Origin: Mediterranea massiliensis
Lineage (GTDB): Bacteria; Bacteroidota; Bacteroidia; Bacteroidales; Bacteroidaceae
Reading direction: 5' to 3'
Length of the DNA stretch: 22,575 nt
Assembly (NCBI GenBank): GCA_958402075.1
Contig: CATXSD010000038.1
Location: forward strand, 1-22,575
Both the position numbers and the translations under genes were made by a program. The first letter of the stretch is position 1. Each line of letters begins with the position of its first letter. Positions 7,856 through 15,035 of the stretch are shown here, piece after piece. The notes below the pieces were generated by a model. It searched no databases, was not told the DNA's origin, and saw nothing but the letters and a program-made list of their open reading frames with translations.

Positions 7856-8749
7856 TTATTTGTCCTTTTTGCCGAAGAGAGAGAAGTGCACGTAGCGTTT
7901 GGGATGCGCTTGCAGGTCTTCCAACAGGCTGGCGGCATTGGCAGTGGTTGCATTGAGGTTATTGTAGAGGGTCGGGTCGTTCAGCAACAGTCCGACGGTA
8001 TTGTCTTTGCTTGTCAACTTTTCAGTAAGAGTTCTGACGTTGGCAAGTGTGGAGTCAACTTTCTGCATGGCTGCGGCATAGTCTATTTGTTTCAAGTTGT
8101 CGGACATGACGATGAAGTTGTCGCCGAGGGTATTCAGTTTGCCGGTCAGTTGTGGGATATCCTTATCCATGAGGGTTTGCAACTGACGGCTTGAAACAGC
8201 CAGACTGGCAGTCAGACTCTGTACGTTTTGCAAAGTCGCCGGAATGGCAGGGTTGGCCAGTACATTGTTGAGCGAGCTCAGAATGGAATCCAACTTTGGT
8301 AACATCTGTTCGATTTGTGGCACCATGTTAGCCACTTTCTCCATCATGCCGTTGTTCAGATTGCCGGGAATGGTATCACCTATTTCGTAACGTTCGCGGG
8401 GATTATTGGCCAGCAACAGGTTCATTCGGACGCCTCCCAGCATTTCGGCTGCCAGTTCGGCACTGCTTCCCTTGGGTATGCGCAAGTCGGGTTCTACATC
8501 AATCTCAGCCAGCACATTGCCCGGATTGTCGTAGTCATAATACAGTTCACGGACGATTCCTACCCGGAAACCGTCGGCGTAGACCGGACTCGATTTGGTC
8601 AGCCCGTTGACGTTGTTGAACTTAACGTAGAAATAGCTTGCGGGCTTGAACATGTGGATGCCTTTCAGGTAGTTGATGCCATAGACCAATATACACAATG
8701 CGGCGATGCCGGCAATTCCGATTTTTACTTCCTTTGTGATATACTTCAT
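7856..8749 (-). CDS. MCE/MlaD-family lipid-transport protein, membrane anchored
   Basis: MCE-domain proteins form hexameric rings that carry phospholipids or other hydrophobic molecules between inner and outer membranes. 297 residues: a single N-terminal membrane helix (~8-28, after MKYITKEVK), one MCE domain (~38-115, with SPVYADGFRVGIVREL and a GGVRMNLLL strand), then a long helical tail (~130-275), predicted from its heptad-like Leu pattern, as in proteins that build a periplasmic tunnel. It follows the amidase gene by 28 nt on the same strand, so the two are very probably co-transcribed. No MlaE permease or MlaF ATPase is in the window, so its transporter partners lie elsewhere or it acts alone. 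The cargo is unknown. Confidence 0.9.
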   Translation of the reverse strand: MKYITKEVKIGIAGIAALCILVYGINYLKGIHMFKPASYFYVKFNNVNGLTKSSPVYADGFRVGIVRELYYDYDNPGNVLAEIDVEPDLRIPKGSSAELAAEMLGGVRMNLLLANNPRERYEIGDTIPGNLNNGMMEKVANMVPQIEQMLPKLDSILSSLNNVLANPAIPATLQNVQSLTASLAVSSRQLQTLMDKDIPQLTGKLNTLGDNFIVMSDNLKQIDYAAAMQKVDSTLANVRTLTEKLTSKDNTVGLLLNDPTLYNNLNATTANAASLLEDLQAHPKRYVHFSLFGKKDK

Positions 8750-8777
8750 GATGTTTCTTTATTCTTTACGAGGTTGT

Positions 8778-9998
8778 TTATTTCTTATTCTTTTTCTTTT
8801 TAAATTCGTTGATGGCTGTTACTGTATCCATTTTCTTACCATTTTTGAAGGCGATAATGAATGCGTCCTTTATTTTGGAAGAGATGGATTTCTTCAGTCG
8901 GAGTATCTCGTTATAGTCGGTCGAAGCTCCGTAAGTATACTTGTACAGGCCGTTTTCCTTGAAGCATTCTATTCCTTTCAGCCCTTTGAATTGTTTGTCA
9001 TGCAGGGAAAGGGATTTGGTGGATGTCAGTATCTGGATCTTGAATACGGGTGCCTGTTTGCCGGGTAGAGTTGTAGGTTTGGCTTTTGCAACCGCTTTGC
9101 TTTTGGGAGCTTTCACTTCCTCGTCGGAGGCAACGGTTGGGGTATTGACCGGTGTATCAACAAATGAATCGGCTTCCGAAGGCGGTATTGTGGTTGTCGA
9201 CTGTCCGTTCAGACGCATTTCCTGCTCCCGTTTATAGATAAGGAACGCGCGGAAAATACTGTTGGCCAACGTTTTTCTTCCACTGTCGCTGTTCAGGTAG
9301 CGTTCTTCCTGCGGGCTGGAAATGAAACCCAATTCCACCAGGATGCTGGGCATGGCACTGGCTTTCAGCACCAGGAATCCGGCCTGATGTACGCCGCGGT
9401 CAATGCGTCGGCCGTGCTGCTTGAATTCCTTTTGTACCAGCGAAGCCAGATGGACACTCTGGGACATGTATTTGTCCTGCATGAATTCAAAAATGATGTA
9501 CGACTCGGCAGAGTTCGGATTAAAGCCGGCGTAGCGGGTCTTGTAATCGTCCTCGTACAGGATGACGGCGTTTTCCCGCTTGGCCACTTCGAGGTTGGCA
9601 TCCGACTTGGCCAGACCAAGGGTCCAGGTCGATGCGCCTTGGACGTTCCGGTTTCCGCCAACCGAATTGGTGTGGATGGAGATAAAGAGGTCCGCCTTGA
9701 CATCGTTGGCTATCTCTGCCCGGCGTGCCAAGGGTATGAAGACGTCCCGACTCCGGGTATAGACCACTTTGGTGTCGGGACACTTTTCTTTAATCAGATT
9801 GCCCAGCAGGAGGGCGACACCCAGGTTGATGTTCTTCTCCTTGGAAATCTTTCCGATGGCTCCGGGGTCATGTCCGCCATGTCCGGCGTCAATGACTACC
9901 ACAAATTTGTGTTTCTGGGCACCGGCAGAACAGAAGGGAAGCATCAGCACCAATAAGCTGACAATCCATGATTGTATGTGAAGTCTGTTCAGTCTCAT
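8778..9998 (-). CDS. N-acetylmuramoyl-L-alanine amidase with C-terminal SPOR-like domain
   Basis: Zinc amidase (Amidase_3, AmiC/CwlM type) that cleaves the amide between MurNAc and the stem peptide, usually for daughter-cell separation or wall turnover. 406 residues from the ATG at 9998: signal peptide (~1-28, ending CSAGAQ), catalytic domain ~33-255 with zinc ligands His40 (VIDAGHGG), Glu54 and His109 (FISIHTNS) and catalytic Glu222 (ILVELGF). A low-complexity Thr/Pro/Lys linker (~265-315) leads to a SPOR-like domain (~318-386), a fold that binds denuded glycan at septa. The frame can be extended to a TTG at 10019, but that codon lies inside a perfect -7 box, so the ATG is preferred. First gene of the amidase-MCE pair. 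Confidence 0.93.
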   Translation of the reverse strand: MRLNRLHIQSWIVSLLVLMLPFCSAGAQKHKFVVVIDAGHGGHDPGAIGKISKEKNINLGVALLLGNLIKEKCPDTKVVYTRSRDVFIPLARRAEIANDVKADLFISIHTNSVGGNRNVQGASTWTLGLAKSDANLEVAKRENAVILYEDDYKTRYAGFNPNSAESYIIFEFMQDKYMSQSVHLASLVQKEFKQHGRRIDRGVHQAGFLVLKASAMPSILVELGFISSPQEERYLNSDSGRKTLANSIFRAFLIYKREQEMRLNGQSTTTIPPSEADSFVDTPVNTPTVASDEEVKAPKSKAVAKAKPTTLPGKQAPVFKIQILTSTKSLSLHDKQFKGLKGIECFKENGLYKYTYGASTDYNEILRLKKSISSKIKDAFIIAFKNGKKMDTVTAINEFKKKKNKK

Positions 9999-10016
9999 TA
10001 TAGATAAATGCGTCTG

Positions 10017-10024
10017 CAAATGTA
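10017..10024 (-). promoter_or_regulatory. -7 element for the amidase-MCE operon
   Basis: Minus-strand TACATTTG is a perfect TAnnTTTG. No good -33 TTTG was found at the usual spacing. It decides the amidase start: the TTG at 10019 would precede the transcript start, leaving ATG 9998. Confidence 0.55.
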
Positions 10025-10129
10025 GTGTAATTTTGCCGAAAACTGTGGGATTGTTTTAGGTTTTATTCTTTTTCCATCTATTTTGGGCAGATTTAGGCTG
10101 GACGGAGAACATCTTTCGTGAATAGAAGC

Positions 10130-10137
10130 TAATTTTG
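10130..10137 (+). promoter_or_regulatory. -7 element upstream of the BASS transporter
   Basis: TAATTTTG, perfect TAnnTTTG, 44 bp upstream of the ATG at 10182. The -33 region is poor. A second TAATTTTG lies at 10028-10035. Confidence 0.45.
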
Positions 10138-10181
10138 CACCGGTTTTGTGAGGGGAAACTGACAGACGCGGCGATCCTCCG

Positions 10182-11177
10182 ATGGATTATGAAAAGTACA
10201 TGTATAATATTATGGGTGCATTGATTCGATTTCTCAAGAACTGGACGTTGCCGGTAGCCATGGTTGCCGGTACATTGGCATATTTCCTTTTTGCCAAAGT
10301 TTCTGTGTTGGCACCAGCCAAGCCGTTCATTAACGGACTGGTGGCTGTCCTGACACCGTTGCTCATTTTTGCCCAACTGTTGCTCACGTTCTGCAAAGTG
10401 GAGGTGGGCGAATTGAAACCCAAGGCATGGCATGGCTGGCTGTTGCTGTTTCAGACGGTGTCTTGTCTGGCCATTGCGGCCTTGCTGGTGTTCTGTCCGA
10501 TGGACGAGCTATATCGGGAGGTATTCGAAGGAGCCATGGTTTGCCTGATCTGTCCGACGGCTACGGCGGCAGCCGTCATTACGGGCAAGCTGGGAGGCAG
10601 TGCCGCCAGCCTGACTACCTATACGCTGGCTTCCAATCTGTTGGCAGCCATTGCCGTTCCGCTGGTTTTCCCGTTGGTCGAGCCTCATGCCGACATTACT
10701 TTCTGGCTGGCCTTTCTGAAGATTCTCAGTAAGGTGTTCCCCCTTCTGCTTTGTCCGTTCCTGCTGGCTTGGCTGTTGCGCATTTGGGTGCCGAAGGTAC
10801 ACCATTGGCTGCTGGAGCGTCATGATGCCGCTTTCTATTTGTGGGGAGTGGCCTTGGCCATCGTTTCCGGGCAGACGGTGCGTTCCCTGGTCAACAGTAC
10901 GGCTCCCGGTTATGTGGAGATTCTGATTGCTTTGGCAGGGCTGGTGACTTGTTGCTTGCAGTTTTATCTGGGCAAGCGCATCGGCGGACATTACAAGGAA
11001 CGCATCAGCGGCGGTCAGGCTCTCGGTCAGAAGAATACCGTGTTGGCCATCTGGATGGCATACACCTACCTGAATCCTTTGTCATCCGTTGGTCCGGGGT
11101 CCTATGTGTTGTGGCAGAACATCATCAATTCCTGGCAGCTGTGGAAGAAGAGAAAGAAGGATGCGGCTGCAGAATAG
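10182..11177 (+). CDS. bile acid:sodium symporter (BASS/SBF-like) family transporter
   Basis: Inner-membrane protein of 331 residues with about nine to ten hydrophobic segments between residues ~20 and ~320. The stretches CPTATAAAVITGKLGGSAA and GQALGQKNTVLAIWMAYTYL (about residues 125-145 and 275-295) resemble the two Gly/Asn-rich discontinuous-helix regions of BASS transporters, which couple sodium to import of organic anions such as bile acids, pantoate or pyruvate. The name does not prove bile-acid transport. Start at 10182, but in-frame ATGs at 10200 and 10212 are possible; the last gives a more typical short N-terminus (MGALIRFLKNWTLP). It converges with the glycosyltransferase gene with only six bases between stops and no visible terminator there. 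Confidence 0.8.
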   Translation: MDYEKYMYNIMGALIRFLKNWTLPVAMVAGTLAYFLFAKVSVLAPAKPFINGLVAVLTPLLIFAQLLLTFCKVEVGELKPKAWHGWLLLFQTVSCLAIAALLVFCPMDELYREVFEGAMVCLICPTATAAAVITGKLGGSAASLTTYTLASNLLAAIAVPLVFPLVEPHADITFWLAFLKILSKVFPLLLCPFLLAWLLRIWVPKVHHWLLERHDAAFYLWGVALAIVSGQTVRSLVNSTAPGYVEILIALAGLVTCCLQFYLGKRIGGHYKERISGGQALGQKNTVLAIWMAYTYLNPLSSVGPGSYVLWQNIINSWQLWKKRKKDAAAE

Positions 11178-11183
11178 GCTTCT

Positions 11184-12131
11184 TTAGTCGTCGTATCCCA
11201 GTTTCTTTTCGTTGTAATCCGAAGCGATGTAGGTCGGTCGGCCTTTGGTTTCCTTGAAGATGCGGCCGATGTATTCACCGATGACTCCGAGGGAGAACAG
11301 CTGGATGCCGCCGAGGAAAAGGATGGTGACAATCAGGGTAGGGAAACCGGCCGTCTGGTCACCGAAAACCAATGTTTTGATGAGGAAATAAATGGCATAT
11401 ACGAAGCTGGAAATGGAGAACAGAATACCGCAGACGGTAGCTATGCGCAGCGGGGCGGTCGAGGAGGAGGTGATGCCTTCGATGGCCAGGTTCAGCAGTT
11501 TCAGGAAGCTCCACGACGACTGTCCGGCTACGCGGTCGCCGCGGTCGAACTCGATGCCTTTCTTCCGATAACCGATCCAGCAGAAAAGTCCTTTGGTATA
11601 ACGTTCGTGTTCGCGCAGCTTGCGGAGGGTCAGTATGCAGCGTCTGTCCAGCAGGCGGAAGTCGCCCACGTTGGGCAGGATGTCAATGCGGCTCATCTTT
11701 TGCAACAGCTTGTAGAAGGCGAGCGAGAGCTTGCGTCTCATCCAGCTTTCTTCTCCGCGGCTGCGTCGTTTGGCATAGATGTCATCGTAGCCTTCTTCCC
11801 AATACACCAGCATTTGGTCCACCAGTTCGGGCGGGTCCTGCAGGTCGGCATCCATGATGACGCAACAGTCGCCCGTGGTGAAGTCGAAGCCTGCCAGCAT
11901 GGCTATCTCTTTGCCGAAGTTGCGCGAAAGGTTGACATAGTTGACACGGCAGTCCTTCTGCCTCAATTCGCGGACAGCTTCCAGTGTGCGGTCACTGCTG
12001 CCATCGTTGACAAACAGAATCTCCCAGTCGTACTTCTCATTGCGTTCGATAAGCTCAATCAGACGTTTGTAGAGAGTCGGAAGATTGTCCTCTTCGTTGT
12101 AGACGGGAATCAATAATGTTACTTTTTTCAT
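11184..12131 (-). CDS. GtrB/DPM1-like polyprenyl-phosphate glycosyltransferase (GT2)
   Basis: Transfers a sugar from a nucleotide sugar to polyprenyl phosphate on the cytoplasmic face. 315 residues. The GT2 GT-A domain starts with LIPVYNEEDN (7-16), followed by VNDGSSDRT (41-49) and the metal/nucleotide-binding DADLQDPPE (94-102); SRNFGKEIAMLAG (69-81) is typical of the GtrB/ArnC/DPM1 branch. Two C-terminal membrane helices (~230-255 and ~265-290) end in GEYIGRIFKETKGRP, as in GtrB and ArnC. It lies 38 nt after the GtrA-like gene on the same strand, so the two are likely one transcript. The sugar cannot be deduced. It probably supplies the lipid-linked donor used by the ArnT/PMT-like protein encoded divergently. 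Confidence 0.92.
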   Translation of the reverse strand: MKKVTLLIPVYNEEDNLPTLYKRLIELIERNEKYDWEILFVNDGSSDRTLEAVRELRQKDCRVNYVNLSRNFGKEIAMLAGFDFTTGDCCVIMDADLQDPPELVDQMLVYWEEGYDDIYAKRRSRGEESWMRRKLSLAFYKLLQKMSRIDILPNVGDFRLLDRRCILTLRKLREHERYTKGLFCWIGYRKKGIEFDRGDRVAGQSSWSFLKLLNLAIEGITSSSTAPLRIATVCGILFSISSFVYAIYFLIKTLVFGDQTAGFPTLIVTILFLGGIQLFSLGVIGEYIGRIFKETKGRPTYIASDYNEKKLGYDD

Positions 12132-12169
12132 GGGCTTTCAGTCAATTCCAGGACAAATATAGGACTTTT

Positions 12170-12580
12170 TTAGTTATCGCTGTCCATGTCTGTCGGCATT
12201 TCGGCCTTTTTCTTTCTGAATACGAATTTCACCATCAGGAAGTTGGCCGGGATGGCGATGGCAAACACAGGGATGGGAGCCAGCGGCTTGGAGAGGCCCA
12301 GGTAGAGGAACAGGTTCAGCAGGCCCATGTGCAGGAGGTAGTTGCACAGGTGTGCTCCTCCGAATCCGAATGCTTTGCCCCATGACGGACGGGAGTGGAA
12401 CGTGAAGTAGGCTGTCAGATAGAAGTTGGCCACGAAGCTGAGCAGATAACCTGTCGTATAGGCTACGTTGACCTCTATGACGAACTGGAGGAGGAAATAG
12501 AGGCCGTAGTGTATCGCCGTGGCAAGTGTCCCCACCATGACGAAACGGATGAATGCGGGCAGTTGGCTGACTTGTTTCAT
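12170..12580 (-). CDS. GtrA-family membrane protein (putative lipid-linked sugar flippase)
   Basis: 136 residues with four predicted membrane helices (~9-29, 35-57, 72-95, 101-121) and a charged tail FRKKKAEMPTDMDSDN. FVMVGTLATAIHYGLYFLL at the N-terminus and FVANFYLTAYFTFHS mid-protein are characteristic of the GtrA family. GtrA proteins are thought to move polyprenyl-phosphate-linked sugars across the inner membrane, and they commonly neighbour a GtrB-type GT2, as here. ATG start at 12580. The gap to the divergent membrane glycosyltransferase gene is 89 bp and holds both promoters. Confidence 0.88.
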   Translation of the reverse strand: MKQVSQLPAFIRFVMVGTLATAIHYGLYFLLQFVIEVNVAYTTGYLLSFVANFYLTAYFTFHSRPSWGKAFGFGGAHLCNYLLHMGLLNLFLYLGLSKPLAPIPVFAIAIPANFLMVKFVFRKKKAEMPTDMDSDN

Positions 12581-12599
12581 CTTTCTTTGAATTATGGGG

Positions 12600-12607
12600 C
12601 AAAGTTA
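12600..12607 (-). promoter_or_regulatory. -7 element for the gtrA-GT2 pair
   Basis: Minus-strand TAACTTTG, perfect TAnnTTTG, 19 bp upstream of the gtrA ATG. No clear -33 box. Confidence 0.5.
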
Positions 12608-12629
12608 GGCATTGTTGGAGAATAATTCG

Positions 12630-12637
12630 TACTTTTG
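12630..12637 (+). promoter_or_regulatory. -7 element for the ArnT-like / HD genes
   Basis: TACTTTTG, perfect TAnnTTTG, 32 bp upstream of the ATG at 12670. Its expected -33 region (about 12607-12610) abuts the -7 box of the divergent gtrA promoter, so the two promoters are back to back and could compete or share a regulator. Confidence 0.55.
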
Positions 12638-12669
12638 CGCCGAAACTAACTTTAAAAAACGATTCGGAT

Positions 12670-14400
12670 ATGTCGGACAACAATCGAAAGAAAGCGTTCT
12701 GGTTCATCGCCTTGCTGAGCGTGCTGGTCATCGTCCCTTTTTTGGGTGAAACCATTTTTTATTCCAAGGGTGAGCCTCGCGAGGCCATTGTCGGCTATGC
12801 CATTCTGGAGAGCGGCAACTGGATATTGCCTTTGAACCATGGAGGGGACATCGCTTACAAGCCGCCTTTCCTATATTGGATGATTGCCGCCTTTTCGGCC
12901 ATTGCGGGTGGAGTGAGCGAGTTTACGTCGCGCCTGCCGTCGGCCGTCATGTTTCTGGCCATGCAGCTGGTATTCTTCGTCTTTGTGGCCCGGCGGAAGG
13001 ATGTGAAGACCGCCTTTCTGACCTCTGTCCTGCTTCTGACTTCTTTTGAAGTCCATCGGGCGGCTGTGGCCTGCCGGCTGGACATGGTGCAGGTATCGTT
13101 GATTGTGATGTCCTTGTGCCTGCTCTTCCGCTGGGACGAGCAGGGATGCCGCCGGGTACCCTGGCTGGCTGTCGTGCTGATGGCCTGCGCTTCGTTGACC
13201 AAAGGACCGGTCGGCACCATCTTCCCGTGTCTGGTCGTGGGAGTCTATCAGCTGGTGCGCGGACGTTCGTTTGCCAAGGCTTTCTTTTCGCTGGCAGGTA
13301 TCGGGCTGCTTTCGCTGGTACCGCTTGCCGTGTGGTTCTGGGCAGCCTGGAAGCAGGGCGGCCAGCCTTTCGTTGACCTGATGCTCGAAGAAAACACGGG
13401 CCGTTTCTTCCACAAGATGTCCTATGAGTCGCACGAAAACCCTATCTGGTACAACTTTCTGACGATTATCTGGGGGTGGATTCCCTGGACGCTGGTGTTG
13501 TTGCTTTCACTTTTCGGCCTGAAATGGAAGAGCATGCGCCTGCTGCCTGCCGGAGGGGCGTTGGGCTTGCGGATCAGAAAGGCCTGGCAGGCTTTCCGCA
13601 ACCAGTCGCCGTTGCAGCTCTTCACGTGGCTGACCATTCTGATTATTTTCATTTTCTATTGCATCCCCAAGAGCAAGCGCAGCGTGTACCTGCTTCCCAT
13701 CTATCCCTTCATGGCCCTGCTCATTGCCGAATACCTGTTGGCTAGGGTCCGTCAGGGAGCCCGGGTGTTCAAGGTCTGCGCCGTCATCTTCGCTTCGTTG
13801 GGCCTGCTGCTGACCGTGGTCTTTGCGGCGGTGCGTACCGACTTGATACCTGAAAGCATTTGGGGTACGGGCCGTCATGCGGCCGAGAACATTGCTTTCA
13901 TGCACGCCTTGCGCGATGTCTCGTTGTCTGTCCCCCAGTGGCTGCTGGTCGCCCTGCCGGTGGTAGCGGCTGTCTGCGCCCTGAGGCTGGTGGCCCGACG
14001 GGCCGGAAGCTATGCCTTGCTTTACGGAGTGGCCGGCTGCATGCTCTGTCTGTTCGTCGCGCTCGACGGTGTCTATCAGCCTACGGTGCTGGCGGTGAAG
14101 TCCGACAAGGCGTTGGCCGAACGGCTGGATGCCCTTATCCCCGAAGGGCCCATCTACTCGTGTTCGCACATTAACTTCTATGGTGTGAACTATTATTTGG
14201 GCGACCGTATGCGTTATCTGTCCAAGGCGGTGCCCGAGGTGTCCGAAGGATATGCACTGGTGGCGGAACCCCAGAAGGAAGAAGCGCTCGGCCTGCTGGA
14301 AGAACATCAGTATCGGGTGGAAGAAGTCTTCTATACCGACAAGCGCAGTTGCGATACCCGTTCGAAAGTCATTCTGTATCGTTTCAGTAAGAAGAAATAA
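12670..14400 (+). CDS. ArnT/PMT-like polyprenyl-phosphate-sugar-dependent membrane glycosyltransferase
   Basis: 576-residue integral membrane protein of the GT-C fold (dolichyl-phosphate-mannose mannosyltransferase / ArnT group). It would take a sugar from a polyprenyl-phosphate carrier on the periplasmic side and move it to lipid A, another lipid or a protein. The first periplasmic loop after helix 1 has the acidic GEPREA motif (~34-39) and the ESGNWILP and YKPPFLYWM segments typical of this family. About a dozen hydrophobic segments occupy residues ~10-475, followed by a soluble C-terminal domain (~480-576). The GT2 and GtrA-like genes are divergently adjacent, the expected donor-making partners. 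ArnT proper adds aminoarabinose, but no Arn synthesis genes are in view, so substrate and acceptor are open. Confidence 0.9.
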   Translation: MSDNNRKKAFWFIALLSVLVIVPFLGETIFYSKGEPREAIVGYAILESGNWILPLNHGGDIAYKPPFLYWMIAAFSAIAGGVSEFTSRLPSAVMFLAMQLVFFVFVARRKDVKTAFLTSVLLLTSFEVHRAAVACRLDMVQVSLIVMSLCLLFRWDEQGCRRVPWLAVVLMACASLTKGPVGTIFPCLVVGVYQLVRGRSFAKAFFSLAGIGLLSLVPLAVWFWAAWKQGGQPFVDLMLEENTGRFFHKMSYESHENPIWYNFLTIIWGWIPWTLVLLLSLFGLKWKSMRLLPAGGALGLRIRKAWQAFRNQSPLQLFTWLTILIIFIFYCIPKSKRSVYLLPIYPFMALLIAEYLLARVRQGARVFKVCAVIFASLGLLLTVVFAAVRTDLIPESIWGTGRHAAENIAFMHALRDVSLSVPQWLLVALPVVAAVCALRLVARRAGSYALLYGVAGCMLCLFVALDGVYQPTVLAVKSDKALAERLDALIPEGPIYSCSHINFYGVNYYLGDRMRYLSKAVPEVSEGYALVAEPQKEEALGLLEEHQYRVEEVFYTDKRSCDTRSKVILYRFSKKK

Positions 14401-14406
14401 TTTGTT

Positions 14407-14943
14407 ATGAATCCCATTGAAATTATCGACAAATATTATCAGGAGGGCAGCGAGTTGCGCCACATCCTCCTGACCCACAGCCGTTCTGTAGCCGACAAGG
14501 CCGTGCAGATAGCCGACCGCCATCCCGAACTGCAGGCCGACCGCACTTTCCTGTACGAGGCGGCCATGCTCCACGATATCGGCATCTTTCTGACCGATGC
14601 CGATGGCATCTGCTGTTTCGGCGACAAGCCTTACATCTGTCATGGCTACCTGGGGGCCGACCTGATGCGGGCCGAAGGCTATCCGCGCCATGCCCTGGTG
14701 TGCGAGCGTCATACGGGCGCCGGGCTGTCGTTGGATCAGATTGTGGCACAGAACCTGCCGGTACCCCATCGGGAGATGGTGCCCGTCAGCATCGAGGAAC
14801 AGATTGTCTGCTTTGCCGACAAATTTTATTCCAAGACCAAACTTGACAAGGAGAAAACGGTGGAAAAGGCGCGGAAAAGCCTCGAGCGCTATGGGGAAGC
14901 GGGTCTGAAAAGGTTTGACCGCTGGTGCGAACTCTTCTTGTAG
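14407..14943 (+). CDS. HD-domain metal-dependent phosphohydrolase-like protein
   Basis: 178-residue cytoplasmic protein with a complete HD set: His24 (THSRSVAD), His56-Asp57 (MLHDIGI), His79 (ICHGYLGAD), His102 (ERHTGAG) and Asp138 (FADKFYSK). HD proteins hydrolyse phosphate esters, often nucleotides, but this subgroup has no assigned substrate that I know of. The ATG is six bases after the stop of the membrane glycosyltransferase gene, so it is translated from the same message. Whether it takes part in sugar-lipid metabolism or is only a transcriptional passenger is not shown by the sequence. Confidence 0.88.
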   Translation: MNPIEIIDKYYQEGSELRHILLTHSRSVADKAVQIADRHPELQADRTFLYEAAMLHDIGIFLTDADGICCFGDKPYICHGYLGADLMRAEGYPRHALVCERHTGAGLSLDQIVAQNLPVPHREMVPVSIEEQIVCFADKFYSKTKLDKEKTVEKARKSLERYGEAGLKRFDRWCELFL

Positions 14944-14990
14944 CTATCTAATTTTCTTTAAAAAGGAAGTGCTAATCCGTGTATTTTACG

Positions 14991-14998
14991 TACTTTTG
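14991..14998 (+). promoter_or_regulatory. -7 element for lptD
   Basis: TACTTTTG, perfect TAnnTTTG, 37 bp upstream of the TTG start of lptD. The -33 position is weak. It indicates that lptD has its own promoter after the HD gene. Confidence 0.55.
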
Positions 14999-15035
14999 CC
15001 GCATCAAGCGAAATATTGTTTGTTGATTTGAACCA

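Noticed and set aside
13507..14769. A 420-codon minus-strand frame opposite the ArnT-like and HD genes
   Set aside because: Gln/His/Arg-rich translation with no domain, crossing two real genes; explained by GC-rich codon choice.
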